Shown: positions 26,655 to 36,071, counted from the stretch's first letter. The stretch: 64,000 bases of DNA from UBA5436 sp050951845 (GCA_050951845.1 JBMNJV010000004.1:248001-312000), one strand, 5' to 3'. Numbers and translations: made by a program. The notes: generated by a model from the sequence alone, not told the origin.

Positions 26655-27641
26655 CTATTTGTTTTCTGTGAAATCCGATTTGCGATAGAGATTCAGCGGA
26701 TTATTTTCTACTGCCTGATGCAGCATTTCATCATTAACGTGTGTATATATTTCAGTAGTTGAAACACTTGTATGTCCAAGTATTTGCTGCAGACTGCGCA
26801 GATCGACCTGACCATATTGATACATCAAAGTAGCGGCAGTGTGACGTAATTTATGAACAGAATATTTTTTCGGATCAAGACCTGCCTTGACGATATATTT
26901 TTTCACAATGTTCTGTACAGCTCTTTGCGAAATACGGCGTCTGTTTCTGCTGACGAATAGAGGATTATTTTTCTCTTCCGGCCGGGGTTCAAGTCTTTCC
27001 GGTAAGTAAGCATCAATTGCCTGGATACAGATAGAGTTGAGATAGATTGTTCTTTCTTTACCGCCTTTGCCCATTACGGTCAGAGTTTCTTCCGCAATAT
27101 CACAGAGATTTATGCTGCATAATTCAGAGAGTCGCATACCGCAATTAAGAAATAATGTCAGAATACAATAATCGCGACTTGAGAATTTATCGTCGGAATT
27201 TGCTGCTTCCGACAATACGGAAATACTCTCATCGATCGAAAGATATCTGGGCAGCTTTTTCAGCTGTTTGGGTGATTCTAATTCGGCAGCAGGATTATAT
27301 TCAATAATTTTGGCTTTAGTTGAAAGAAAATTATAAAAAGATCGGATCGCTGAAATACGGCGCGATCTGGATGCAGGACCATTATCCCGTTCATTACCCA
27401 ACCAGGCAACAAAACGATACATTTCGCTCAATTTAACCGAACGTAAGAATTCTTCATCAATATCAGTAATTGTAATTTCTTCAAAAATCTGATCTTCAGC
27501 AATTAAATTTCGATGTTTTTTTAAAAAACGAAAAAACATTTCCAAGTCATAACGATATTCTTGGATAGTCCCGGGCGCTCTGGCTTTGATACCCGAAAAA
27601 TAACTAAAAAATTCTTCCAGCCAGTAAAAAGTATTTTTCAT
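26655..27641 (-). CDS. xerC: Tyrosine recombinase XerC/XerD type
   Basis: This is a site-specific recombinase of the phage-integrase family. An N-terminal SAM-like DNA-binding domain (about 10-130) precedes the catalytic domain with NCGMRLSEL (Arg), GKGGKER (Lys), VHKLRHTAATLM (His-x-x-Arg), LGHTSVSTTEIYTH (His and nucleophilic Tyr). All residues of the catalytic set are present. At 328 residues it fits chromosome-dimer-resolution Xer proteins, though the N-terminus is about 25 residues longer. It stands alone on the minus strand, divergent from asd, with no attachment site or integrated element around it. Which Xer it is cannot be told from this sequence alone. Confidence 0.9.
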   Translation of the reverse strand: MKNTFYWLEEFFSYFSGIKARAPGTIQEYRYDLEMFFRFLKKHRNLIAEDQIFEEITITDIDEEFLRSVKLSEMYRFVAWLGNERDNGPASRSRRISAIRSFYNFLSTKAKIIEYNPAAELESPKQLKKLPRYLSIDESISVLSEAANSDDKFSSRDYCILTLFLNCGMRLSELCSINLCDIAEETLTVMGKGGKERTIYLNSICIQAIDAYLPERLEPRPEEKNNPLFVSRNRRRISQRAVQNIVKKYIVKAGLDPKKYSVHKLRHTAATLMYQYGQVDLRSLQQILGHTSVSTTEIYTHVNDEMLHQAVENNPLNLYRKSDFTENK

Positions 27642-27677
27642 CTTAACCCTGCCTCCGCCTTTAATTATATGCTAAAA

Positions 27678-27686
27678 TGGTATAAT
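27678..27686 (+). promoter_or_regulatory. Extended -10 promoter element before asd
   Basis: TGG followed by TATAAT (27681-27686) lies about 25 bases before the asd start codon and AGGAGG site. No good -35 box is visible, which is common for extended -10 promoters. Confidence 0.55.
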
Positions 27687-27711
27687 TGTTATTACAGGAG
27701 GTTTACAAAAA

Positions 27712-28803
27712 ATGAAACGCAAATATAAAGTTGGGATTATCGGCGGAACCGGTTATGTAGGTCAGAGATTTTTGACGCTGCTCGACAATCATCCTTGGTT
27801 TGAAACTACTACTATTGCCGCCTCTCCGAGATCTGCCGGAAAAACATATGAAGAAACGATGCAAGGTCGTTGGAAAATAGATGCCGAGATGCCTGAATGG
27901 GCTAAAAATATTGTAGTAAAAAGCAGTGAAGAATTAGCCTCTTTTGTTGATCAGGTAGATTTTGTTTTCTGTGCGGTAGATATGGAAAAATCCGCATTAA
28001 TAGCTCTTGAAGAATCTGTGGCCAAAATGGAAACACCGGTAGTATCGAATAATTCGGCTAATCGCTGGACAGCTGATGTTCCGATGATTATTCCGGAAAT
28101 AAATCCTGAGCATTCAGCAATTATCCCGTTCCAAAAACAACGTTTAGGCACAAAATCCGGATTTATTGCGGTCAAGCCCAATTGCTCAATCCAAAGTTAT
28201 GTTCCGGCATTAAACCCTTTAGCAGATTACGGAATTGAGAAAGTTTTGGTTTCGACTTATCAAGCTGTATCGGGTGCCGGCAAAACTCTTGCCGAATGGC
28301 CTGAAATCAATGCTAATGTAATACCATACATTGGCGGGGAAGAAGAAAAATCGGAAAAAGAACCGCTCCGGGTCTGGGGAAAATTAAATCCGGAGCAGAC
28401 AGAAATAGTTTTAGCGAGCAAACCGCTTATTTCTGCACAATGCTACAGAGTTCCTGTACAAGACGGTCATACGGCATCCGTAGCGGTAAAATTTAAGCAG
28501 AAACCGACGAAAGAAGCCATCTTAAAAGCTTGGGCGGAGTATATGCCATATCCTCAACAAAAGAAATTGCCAACAGCTCCGCAACCTTTCTTACAATATC
28601 TGGAGGATGATAACCGTCCGCAACCGAAATTGGATGCTAATTTCGGCAGAGGCATGGGTGTCAGTATCGGCAGATTGAGAGAAGATAATATTTTTGATTA
28701 TAAATTTGCCTGTCTCTCTCATAATACTTTGAGAGGAGCTGCCGGCGGAGCAGTTTTAACAGCTGAATTATTGGTTGATCAGGGTTATATTGATTATAAA
28801 TAA
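27712..28803 (+). CDS. asd: Aspartate-semialdehyde dehydrogenase
   Basis: This enzyme reduces aspartyl phosphate to aspartate semialdehyde, the branch point to lysine/diaminopimelate, threonine and methionine. Motifs: IIGGTGYVGQRFL (NADP loop), KPNCSIQS with the catalytic Cys, VSGAGKTLAEWPEI, NVIPYIGGEEEKSEKEP and VQDGHTASV with the catalytic His. The length (363) and the GEEEK block match the archaeal/fungal-like class rather than the E. coli class. A GGAGG site precedes the ATG. It has its own promoter and no other lysine-pathway gene beside it. Confidence 0.95.
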   Translation: MKRKYKVGIIGGTGYVGQRFLTLLDNHPWFETTTIAASPRSAGKTYEETMQGRWKIDAEMPEWAKNIVVKSSEELASFVDQVDFVFCAVDMEKSALIALEESVAKMETPVVSNNSANRWTADVPMIIPEINPEHSAIIPFQKQRLGTKSGFIAVKPNCSIQSYVPALNPLADYGIEKVLVSTYQAVSGAGKTLAEWPEINANVIPYIGGEEEKSEKEPLRVWGKLNPEQTEIVLASKPLISAQCYRVPVQDGHTASVAVKFKQKPTKEAILKAWAEYMPYPQQKKLPTAPQPFLQYLEDDNRPQPKLDANFGRGMGVSIGRLREDNIFDYKFACLSHNTLRGAAGGAVLTAELLVDQGYIDYK

Positions 28804-28864
28804 ATAATTAATATAAAGACTTTAATAACGTTAATTCAAATAATAATAAACAAAAAGGAAATGC

Positions 28865-29893
28865 ATGGTTACAATCAAAGACATTGCAAAAAGAGCAGGG
28901 GTATCATATGCAACTGTTTCACGAGCGTTAAATAATAAAGCTGATGTTAATCAGAATACTCGGAAAATGATTGTAAAGCTGGCTGAAGAAATGGGTTACC
29001 GGCCTAATGTGATTGCTCAGAGTTTAGTTACTCAAAGAACTAATCATATAGCTTTGATAGTTCCTGATGTTTCAAATCCGTTCTTTGCCGAATTATCACG
29101 TTCAATCAGTGAAGCCTCAAATAAATCGGGCTATATTGTAACCACTTGCAATACGGGGTGGGACACCGGACGTGAAAATTATATGCTGGAACATATGCAA
29201 AGTCAGCAGGTTGCAGGAATCATTATCAAACCGTCCGCATTTTATAAACCGGAAACATTCGATTCGATTAATATTCCTTTAGTAGTTTTTTGGCATCCTT
29301 ACAAAAACGAAACGGATTTTATTGAAATGGATCATTCTTCCGGCGGAAAAATGGCAACTGAACATTTGATTTCATGCGGTTATCAGAATATAGCTTATAT
29401 CGGAGGTGCCGCATTATCGCCGGCAAATCAATTGAGATCTTTGGCTTATCAACAAGCATTGCAAGAAAATGATTTTCAGGTAAATCAAGAGTTGATCAGC
29501 TATGGCGGTTTTGATCTGCAAAGCGGTTATGATCGGATCAAAATATTGTTAGAAAAAGGATCGGTCAAACCTGATGCCGTATTTTGCGGCAATGATTATA
29601 TTGCATTGGGTGTCTTACAATACTTACATGAACAAAAAATCCGGGTTCCGGAAGATTTCGGTGTAGTCGGTTATGATGATATTTATTTTTCCGGTTTACC
29701 GATGATTAACTTGACTACCATAGCTCAACCACGGGATAAAATGGGTTCATTTGCAGTTGACTTAATTTTGGATCAGATTGATTTTCTGAAAAACAAACAG
29801 AATAAAGATGATTCGGAAATTATACAGCGTAAACCTGCTCGGATTTTATTAAAACCGACTTTGAAAACAAGAGGTACTACACGCAAAAAATAG
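28865..29893 (+). CDS. LacI-family transcriptional regulator
   Basis: The N-terminus has the LacI helix-turn-helix and hinge: TIKDIAKRAGVSYATVSRAL, then NNKADVNQNTRKM and GYRPNVIAQSL. A periplasmic-binding-protein-like effector domain (about 60-330) follows with IALIVPDVSNPFFAELSR and VGYDDIYFSGLPMINLTTI. Such proteins usually bind a sugar or nucleoside. The next transport genes encode a Bmp-type nucleoside importer, so nucleoside regulation is possible but unproven. An AAAGGAAA site lies before the ATG. Confidence 0.93.
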   Translation: MVTIKDIAKRAGVSYATVSRALNNKADVNQNTRKMIVKLAEEMGYRPNVIAQSLVTQRTNHIALIVPDVSNPFFAELSRSISEASNKSGYIVTTCNTGWDTGRENYMLEHMQSQQVAGIIIKPSAFYKPETFDSINIPLVVFWHPYKNETDFIEMDHSSGGKMATEHLISCGYQNIAYIGGAALSPANQLRSLAYQQALQENDFQVNQELISYGGFDLQSGYDRIKILLEKGSVKPDAVFCGNDYIALGVLQYLHEQKIRVPEDFGVVGYDDIYFSGLPMINLTTIAQPRDKMGSFAVDLILDQIDFLKNKQNKDDSEIIQRKPARILLKPTLKTRGTTRKK

Positions 29894-30037
29894 TCTTATC
29901 AATAACTTAAATAAATACAACTTATAAAACCGGATGTGAGTACTGACAAGGTTTTTCAAAGTTGCCGGTGAACTGTGAATAAAATTTAATTGCTGTTTAA
30001 CCTGCGATTTACAAGTTATATCTCTGATTTAATTAAC

Positions 30038-30066
30038 TTTAGAATAATTGTTAATTTATGTATAAT
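30038..30066 (+). promoter_or_regulatory. Candidate promoter before the Bmp lipoprotein gene
   Basis: A perfect -10 TATAAT (30061-30066) with a weak -35 TTTAGA (30038-30043) 17 bases upstream precedes the AAAGGAGG site of the lipoprotein gene. The rest of the 214-base gap after the LacI-type gene holds nothing recognised. Confidence 0.5.
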
Positions 30067-30107
30067 AAATAAGTTAGGAGTAAACCTTTTACATTAAAGG
30101 AGGAAAA

Positions 30108-31400
30108 ATGAAAAAGAAAATTATAACAATTTCTTTAGCATTAATTATGTTGTTAAGCTTGGTTGTCGGTTGTGGCGGCAAAGATGACAAAGACACGGCA
30201 AAAGATGCAAAAGATCAAGAAGAAAAAGTTGAAGAAAAAGTTGAAGAAAAAGTTGAAGAAAAAGTTGAAGAAAAAGTTGAAGAACCTAAGGAAGATGCTG
30301 ATGAAGAGACAGATAAAGTTGAAACCGAAGAACCGGCAGCAGCAAAGGATGGTCTGAAAATTGTTATCGTCTCAAGCCCTTCCGGTGTTGATGACGGCAG
30401 TTTTAATCAAGACAACTATCTTGGTATTCAGAATTTTATCAAAAATCATCCAGATTCATCAGTTGAAGATATCAGAGAAGAAGCTGTAGAAAATTCAGTG
30501 GCCACTGCAAGCAGCGTGGTTGGTGATTATGATGTTATCGTAACGCCCGGGTACCAATTTGCAGGAATCTCTACAGCGGCTGTTGATAACCCGGAAAAAT
30601 TCTTCATTCTGGTCGATTCTTTCCCGACCAATGTTGATGATTTGAATGCAGGCGTTGAGTTCCCGGGTGAAGCTGAATATCCTAATATTTATGCCATGCA
30701 ATTCAAAGAGCAGGAAGCCGGTTTCCTGGCAGGTGTAGCTGCCGCTTTAGAAACAAAGTCCGGTAAGGTTGCTGTAGTTAACGGTATTGCATATCCGAGC
30801 AATGTAAACTATCAATATGGTTTTGAAGCAGGTGTTGCTTATGCGGTTAAACATTACGGAGCAACTGCAGAAGTTGTTGAAATTGCGAGCAGAGCCGGTA
30901 CAGATGTGACCGGAGCAGATGTAGGCGGTAATTATATTGGTGATTTTGCTGATGAGGTTGGCGGAAAACAAGTCGGTGAAGATTTACTAAAAGAAGGTGT
31001 AGACATTATGCTGGTTGCTGCCGGTGGTTCGGGTAACGGTGTATTCACAGCTGTTAAAGAACATGGAGATGCATTTGTTATCGGTTGTGATGTTGATCAA
31101 TTTGATGACGGTGTGATCGGTGATAAAAATATTATCTTAACCTCTGTGTTGAAAGTGATGCATTTAAACGTTGAACGTCAATTGGAAGCGATTGCCAACG
31201 GCACTTTTGTCGGTAAAAATGAATTGTTGGGTGCTGATTCCGAATCTGTGGACTATGTTAAAGCGGACGGACGTCATCAATTGTCCGATGAAACAGTAGA
31301 AAAAATGGAAGATGTATTGGCTAAAATCAAAGATGGTACTATTGTTCCGCCGGGGAATTTCACTGAAGAAACAGTAGAAAACTTTAAAGGTTTAGATTAA
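30108..31400 (+). CDS. Bmp-family nucleoside-binding lipoprotein
   Basis: This is the substrate-binding component of a nucleoside ABC importer, anchored by a lipid outside the cell. A lipoprotein signal ends in LVVGC (Cys about residue 23). A highly acidic/basic linker with five EEKV repeats follows, then the Bmp/PnrA domain: IVSSPSGVDDGSFNQDNYLG, VIVTPGYQF, FFILVDSFP and EQEAGFLAGVAAALE. The gene is preceded by AAAGGAGG and a TATAAT box. It is followed by a strong terminator and then the ATPase and permease genes. That layout would allow more binding protein than transporter. Confidence 0.93.
   Translation: MKKKIITISLALIMLLSLVVGCGGKDDKDTAKDAKDQEEKVEEKVEEKVEEKVEEKVEEPKEDADEETDKVETEEPAAAKDGLKIVIVSSPSGVDDGSFNQDNYLGIQNFIKNHPDSSVEDIREEAVENSVATASSVVGDYDVIVTPGYQFAGISTAAVDNPEKFFILVDSFPTNVDDLNAGVEFPGEAEYPNIYAMQFKEQEAGFLAGVAAALETKSGKVAVVNGIAYPSNVNYQYGFEAGVAYAVKHYGATAEVVEIASRAGTDVTGADVGGNYIGDFADEVGGKQVGEDLLKEGVDIMLVAAGGSGNGVFTAVKEHGDAFVIGCDVDQFDDGVIGDKNIILTSVLKVMHLNVERQLEAIANGTFVGKNELLGADSESVDYVKADGRHQLSDETVEKMEDVLAKIKDGTIVPPGNFTEETVENFKGLD
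30219..30278 (+). repeat. Five perfect 12-bp tandem repeats in the lipoprotein linker
   Basis: The unit GAAGAAAAAGTT is repeated five times without a mismatch, encoding five Glu-Glu-Lys-Val units in the linker behind the lipid anchor. The unit is a multiple of three, so slippage would change linker length without a frameshift. Confidence 0.95.
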
Positions 31401-31581
31401 TTGAAAGTATGAACCTTATTACGATGATTCATATTTTCATTAATAGCTGATAACTTTTAATGAAGTTTTATGATTAATACCGAATAAGTATGTTTCAAGG
31501 AGTTTCACAGTATTCAATTTTATTGAAAAACTTGCAAATGCCGGAATGTGAACTTAAGTAGTATCTTACGATCAATAATAG

Positions 31582-31634
31582 AGAGAACTCAGACTTTGCA
31601 AATTTTGAAAATATGAGTTCTCTTTTTAATTTTT
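31582..31634 (+). terminator. Intrinsic terminator between the Bmp lipoprotein and ATPase genes
   Basis: A perfect 10-bp stem (31582-31591 pairs with 31614-31623) has a 22-base loop and is followed by TTTTAATTTTTT. It probably ends the lipoprotein transcript, with part of transcription reading on into the transporter genes or restarting at a promoter not clearly seen. Confidence 0.8.
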
Positions 31635-31679
31635 TGATATGATATATAAATCAGATAATTAACAAGAGGGGATTGGTCG

Positions 31680-33224
31680 ATGTCAGAGCAAAATGACTTT
31701 ATTATCGAATTCAAGAATATTACAAAAAGATTTCCCGGGATTGTTGCAAACAATAATATAAGTCTCGGTATTCGTCAAGGCGAAATATTTGCTCTGTTAG
31801 GGGAGAACGGTGCAGGCAAATCAACTTTGATGAGTATTTTATTCGGTATGTATGAACCGGATCAAGGTGAAATCTATTTAAGAGGTGAAAAAGTAAAAAT
31901 TAAATCTCCTTATCAGGCGGCCGAACTCAGTATCGGTATGGTGCACCAGCATTTTATGCTGGTTGAAAACTTCACGATTACCGAGAATATAGTTTTGGGC
32001 ATTGAACCTCAAAAAAAGAGCTTTGGCTTACCGGTTGTTGATATAAAAGGAACCGATCAAAAAATCAAAGATTTATCGCATAAATATGGTTTGGATGTCA
32101 ATCCGACCGATTTGATCGAGAACATCAATGTTTCGACCAGACAAAGAGTAGAAATTCTGAAAATGCTTTATCGGGAAGCTGAAATTCTGATTTTTGACGA
32201 ACCGACGGCAATGCTGACTCCGCAAGAAATTGAATTTTTGCTGAAAATTATTAAAAATTTGCAAGCTGACGGTAAAACCATTATTTTGATTACCCATAAA
32301 TTGTATGAAATAAAACAAGTTGCCGACCGGTGTGCAATATTGCGTCATGGTGAGCTGATAGATATCTTGGATGTTAAATCGACTTCAACGCAGGAAATGG
32401 CTAATTTGATGGTTGGCAAACAGATTTCTTTATCTTTGGAGAAAGCTGAAAGTAAACCGGGAGATCCGGTTTTAGAAGTTGAAAACTTGACTTTGGATAA
32501 TGAATTAGGGATAGAAATTGTCCATGATGTTTCATTTAATGTTCATGCAGGTGAAATCTTTTCTTTAGCCGGAGTTTCCGGTAACGGTCAGATGGAGATA
32601 GCAGATGCGATTGCCGGCCTGATTAAAGTAAAGAGCGGAAAAATCAGTTTGAATAATGAGGATATTACTCATACAACAGTCAAAGAAAGAATCGAGTCGG
32701 GTATCTCGTATATACCGGAAGACCGCCAGAGATTCGGTTTGGTTTTAGAATTGCCCTTAGCGACAAATTTAGCTTTGAAATCGTACTATAAAGAACCTTT
32801 TTCGAAAAAACATATTTTACAGGATGATGTGTTTTTAGAATATTCCGATAAACTGATCAAACAATTCGATATACGTTCCGGTCAGGGTTCGTCGACCATT
32901 GTCCGTTCAATGAGCGGTGGCAATCAGCAAAAAGCGATTATAGCACGTGAGATCGATTTGGATTCTGAATTGTTAATCTTTGTTCAGCCGACACGCGGAC
33001 TCGATATAGGAGCAATTCAAGCGGTCAGAGAGCGTATGATAGAAGAAAGAGATCGCGGCAAAGCGATATTGCTGGTTTCATTGGAACTGGATGAGATAAT
33101 GAGTTGTTCCGATCGGATTGCTGTTATTTATAACGGCAGAATTCAAACCATTGCCGAAGCAGATCAAATTACACGTGAAGAAATCGGGGAGGCTATGATG
33201 GGGGTAAAAGATCATGCAAAATAA
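31680..33224 (+). CDS. Nucleoside ABC transporter, duplicated ATP-binding subunit
   Basis: This cytoplasmic ATPase holds two ABC domains in one chain, as in the NupA/NupO and sugar-importer type. Domain 1: Walker A GENGAGKST (near residue 42), Q-loop MVHQHFMLV, Walker B ILIFDEPTAMLTP; its signature is degenerate (NVSTRQRVE). Domain 2: degenerate Walker A GVSGNGQME, complete signature MSGGNQQK, and LLIFVQPTRGLD. This asymmetric pattern is normal in the family. It overlaps the following permease by 11 bases. Context (Bmp lipoprotein upstream, two permeases downstream) supports nucleoside import. Confidence 0.94.
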   Translation: MSEQNDFIIEFKNITKRFPGIVANNNISLGIRQGEIFALLGENGAGKSTLMSILFGMYEPDQGEIYLRGEKVKIKSPYQAAELSIGMVHQHFMLVENFTITENIVLGIEPQKKSFGLPVVDIKGTDQKIKDLSHKYGLDVNPTDLIENINVSTRQRVEILKMLYREAEILIFDEPTAMLTPQEIEFLLKIIKNLQADGKTIILITHKLYEIKQVADRCAILRHGELIDILDVKSTSTQEMANLMVGKQISLSLEKAESKPGDPVLEVENLTLDNELGIEIVHDVSFNVHAGEIFSLAGVSGNGQMEIADAIAGLIKVKSGKISLNNEDITHTTVKERIESGISYIPEDRQRFGLVLELPLATNLALKSYYKEPFSKKHILQDDVFLEYSDKLIKQFDIRSGQGSSTIVRSMSGGNQQKAIIAREIDLDSELLIFVQPTRGLDIGAIQAVRERMIEERDRGKAILLVSLELDEIMSCSDRIAVIYNGRIQTIAEADQITREEIGEAMMGVKDHAK

Positions 33225-34347
33225 CCTGAAGAAAAAAAATCCTTTACTGCGTCTGTTAGGTGATCCGAAGTATCAATTTATTTCAATCCCCGTTTTTGCT
33301 ATAATATGCAGCCTGATAGTATCTGCCGTTATTATTCTGATTGTCGGACAGAATCCGCTTGTGGCATACAAGGGACTTATGCAGGGGGCCGGTGTTTTGA
33401 GTAAAGACAAATATGCGGCTTTTCAGGGTCCGCTTACCGATTTTATGGAAACTTTGGATAAAATGACCCCGATGCTGTTCGCAGCATTAGGCGTTGCCAT
33501 TGCAATGCAGGCAGGAATATTTAATATCGGCATTTCCGGACAAATGCTGATATCAGGTTTTGTTGCAACGGTCATTATCGGATATAGCAGAGAGATGTCA
33601 CCATATTTGGCCAAACCTTTAGTTGCCCTGATCGGTATAGTTGTCGGTGCTTTAGCCGGTGGTTTGATCGGTTTTCTCAAAATAAAATTCAACATTAATG
33701 AAGTTGTTTCTTCGATTATGCTGAATTATATTTTTCAATATGTTATCAGTTTTTTCATCAATACAAAATATGTTGATCCCGTGACCAGACAATCACGTAA
33801 TATCGGTGCAAATGCACGCTTAACTTTAATGCAAGTAGAAATCGGCGAGTATAAAATGAGGATTCCGATATTTTTTATCGTGGCAATTCTGATCGCAATT
33901 GCAATGTACTTTTTTATGAAACGTACGGATCAGGGATTGGAAATTTCCGTTATCGGCTTTAATCGTGACGCTGCCCTTTATGCAGGAATTGATGTCAAGA
34001 GCAGAATGTTATATGTAATGTTGATTTCAGGCGGTTTAGCCGGTCTGGCCGGTGTAACCTATTATTTGGGATATCAGCCTTCAATTGTGCCGAAATCATT
34101 GTCTTCAATCGGTTTTGATTCGATTGCCGTATCATTGTTAGGCAACAATAATCCTTTAGGTATTATATTTTCTTCATTCTTGATTACGGTAATTGATCGC
34201 GGTGCTACTTATATGCGATCGGCGGCCGGTGTTGAACAGGAGATTGCAGCGTTAATGAGCGGTATTATTCTTTTGTTCAGTGCCATGGGTGCCTATATGA
34301 AACAAAAATTCTTTGATTTGTTGATCAGAGACAGGATAGGGGATTAA
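33214..34347 (+). CDS. Nucleoside ABC transporter permease 1
   Basis: This integral membrane permease of the BPD_transp_2 (branched-chain/ribose/nucleoside) superfamily has about ten hydrophobic segments. AALGVAIAMQAGIFNIGISGQML and VSSIMLNYIFQYVISFFINT are typical of NupB/NupP-like subunits. It is 377 residues, the larger member of the pair. It overlaps the ATPase gene by 11 bases, and the second permease starts six bases after it, so the three are translated together. Confidence 0.92.
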   Translation: MQNNLKKKNPLLRLLGDPKYQFISIPVFAIICSLIVSAVIILIVGQNPLVAYKGLMQGAGVLSKDKYAAFQGPLTDFMETLDKMTPMLFAALGVAIAMQAGIFNIGISGQMLISGFVATVIIGYSREMSPYLAKPLVALIGIVVGALAGGLIGFLKIKFNINEVVSSIMLNYIFQYVISFFINTKYVDPVTRQSRNIGANARLTLMQVEIGEYKMRIPIFFIVAILIAIAMYFFMKRTDQGLEISVIGFNRDAALYAGIDVKSRMLYVMLISGGLAGLAGVTYYLGYQPSIVPKSLSSIGFDSIAVSLLGNNNPLGIIFSSFLITVIDRGATYMRSAAGVEQEIAALMSGIILLFSAMGAYMKQKFFDLLIRDRIGD

Positions 34348-34352
34348 GTAAA

Positions 34353-35312
34353 ATGTTAAATAATATTATTATAGACGGTTTATCTTTTGCTTTGCCTTTG
34401 TTAATAATAGCCATAGGCGGTATTTATAGTGAACGAAGCGGAATTACCAATTTGGCTTTGGAGGGATTATTAGGTTTTGGCGCATTTTGCGGCGGACTGT
34501 TTATGGCATTTTTCAGTTCGCATTTTGCGGCAGCTAATGTGCCGGTTTATCTTTCACTTTTAATTGCTTCAATCGGAGGAGCGATTTATGCGGCGTTATT
34601 TGCTGTTTTGTGTATAGTATTTAAGGCCAATCAGGTAATCAGCGGTGTAGTAATTAATATTCTGTCTGTTGCTTTAACCGGTTTTTTAACCCGCCAAATC
34701 AATCAAAATTTCTTCAATCAACCTTCGGATAAATTTCAGATAGGAGTATTTCCCAGAGCATCTGTCCCGGTTTTAAAAGATATTCCGGTGGTAGGCGGCT
34801 TTTTTAGTAATTTCTATCTGTTCGAAGTATTGATCCTGGTTCTCCTGGCAATTACCTGGTATGTGCTCTACAAAACCCGTTTCGGCATGCATTTGCGGGC
34901 TTGCGGGGATAATCCGCAGTCTGTTGATGCTGCAGGTATTGAGGTTAATAAAGTCAGGTTTAAGGCTGTGTTAATTTCAGGCTGTTTATCCGGTATCGGC
35001 GGTATGTGTTTTGCATATTCTATTTCCGCCAATTTTTCACCAACCGTATATATGGGTGCAGGTTTCTTGGCGATTGCAGCATTGATTTTCGGCAATTGGC
35101 GCATCATGCCGACTTTTGTAGCCTGTTTGATTTTCGGTTTTGCTCGTTCTGCCGGTAATGAAATCGGTAAAGCAATGAAATTGTCCAGCAGTTTCTTTGA
35201 TTTGACTATGACTTTGCCATACATATTAACTTTGCTCTTATTGATCTTTTTCTCTGATACTAATCGGGCACCGCGTGCTTTAGGAGAAATCTATGATAAA
35301 GGGAAACGTTGA
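34353..35312 (+). CDS. Nucleoside ABC transporter permease 2
   Basis: This is the second permease, 319 residues, with about nine hydrophobic segments. GGIYSERSGITNLALEGLLGFGAF and the cytoplasmic loop HLRACGDNPQSVDAAGI are diagnostic for the NupC/NupQ-like subunit of Bmp systems. It completes the importer. The Nudix gene follows after 57 bases and has its own TAAAAGGAAC site; whether it is in the same transcript is unclear. Confidence 0.92.
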   Translation: MLNNIIIDGLSFALPLLIIAIGGIYSERSGITNLALEGLLGFGAFCGGLFMAFFSSHFAAANVPVYLSLLIASIGGAIYAALFAVLCIVFKANQVISGVVINILSVALTGFLTRQINQNFFNQPSDKFQIGVFPRASVPVLKDIPVVGGFFSNFYLFEVLILVLLAITWYVLYKTRFGMHLRACGDNPQSVDAAGIEVNKVRFKAVLISGCLSGIGGMCFAYSISANFSPTVYMGAGFLAIAALIFGNWRIMPTFVACLIFGFARSAGNEIGKAMKLSSSFFDLTMTLPYILTLLLLIFFSDTNRAPRALGEIYDKGKR

Positions 35313-35369
35313 TCAATTAAGCGTTTTGTTAATCAACTACTGAAATAATTTGCTAAAAGGAACTTATTA

Positions 35370-36047
35370 ATGGAAAACAACCCTGTTAGTCTTGAAAATT
35401 ATGAAAAAGATAATACCGTAAATAATAGTGAAATTAAAAAGATTATTCAAAATTATCAGCTGAAGCCATTGGGCAAACAAAGGCGGGCAGCAATTATTTT
35501 ATTATTGATTGAAATAGCAGGCGAATTGCATTTAATTTTTCAGGTTAGAGGTAATACAATCAGGCAGCCCGGTGAATCTTCCTTTCCCGGCGGAGGCCTG
35601 AAAGAAGGGGAGACACCGCTGCGGGCAGCTTTGCGCGAAACTCAGGAAGAGATGGGTATTCCGGCAAATCAAATTGAAATTTGGGGTGAAATAGATACTT
35701 CAATCAGTGACCAGCATATCGTGCATTGTTTTGTCGGATTTTTACCTGATTATAATTTGAGCGATTTACAACCGGATCCATACGAAGTAGATCACATTTA
35801 TACTGTAAAACTCGATTATTTTCTTAAACATGAACCGACTTTTTATAAATTGCAAACAAAACCTGATCCTGAGTCCGACTTTCCTTTTGACAGAATCAAA
35901 GACGGTATTAATTATCCGTTTTATAATCTTAATAAGTGGTTGCCGTTCTATACTCTTCCGGAACATTTAAACGATGAAGTACTGTGGGGATACACAGCAA
36001 GATGTGTCCATCGTTTCACTGAAATAATAAAAGATTCGCTGAAATAG
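35370..36047 (+). CDS. Nudix hydrolase, CoA pyrophosphatase-like
   Basis: The protein carries a full Nudix box at about residues 74-96: GGLKEGETPLRAALRETQEEMG, metal-binding REtxEE residues included. The preceding RQPGESSFPGGG resembles the extra motif of the NudL/YeaB group, which hydrolyses coenzyme A and derivatives. The substrate is therefore probably CoA-like, but other nucleotide diphosphates are possible. It is 225 residues, close to that group's usual size. A 20-base piece of its 3' end is duplicated just past the stop codon. Confidence 0.85.
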   Translation: MENNPVSLENYEKDNTVNNSEIKKIIQNYQLKPLGKQRRAAIILLLIEIAGELHLIFQVRGNTIRQPGESSFPGGGLKEGETPLRAALRETQEEMGIPANQIEIWGEIDTSISDQHIVHCFVGFLPDYNLSDLQPDPYEVDHIYTVKLDYFLKHEPTFYKLQTKPDPESDFPFDRIKDGINYPFYNLNKWLPFYTLPEHLNDEVLWGYTARCVHRFTEIIKDSLK

Positions 36048-36071
36048 TAATAGATTCGCTGAAATAGTTAA
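36032..36071 (+). repeat. 20-bp tandem duplication across the Nudix stop codon
   Basis: Two adjacent near-identical 20-base units (36032-36051 and 36052-36071) both contain the last coding bases and the TAG stop. They differ only in the last few bases. This looks like a recent slippage event; the second copy is outside the gene and does not alter the protein. Confidence 0.85.

Noticed and set aside
26655..27641. Tyrosine recombinase as part of an integrated element
   Set aside because: The neighbours are housekeeping genes, with no direct repeats, tRNA target or phage genes; it fits a chromosomal Xer protein.
30163..30357. Lys/Leu-rich open frame inside the Bmp lipoprotein gene
   Set aside because: It is the shifted reading of the 12-base repeat in the linker; the real frame has the signal peptide, lipobox and the Bmp domain.
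31401..31679. Purine riboswitch before the nucleoside transporter ATPase gene
   Set aside because: The conserved core and two-loop layout are not visible; the only clear structure is an ordinary terminator at 31582-31634.
31680..33224. Degenerate ATP-binding motifs as signs of an inactive transporter
   Set aside because: One degenerate Walker A and one degenerate signature, in different halves, are the normal pattern of this duplicated ATPase family.
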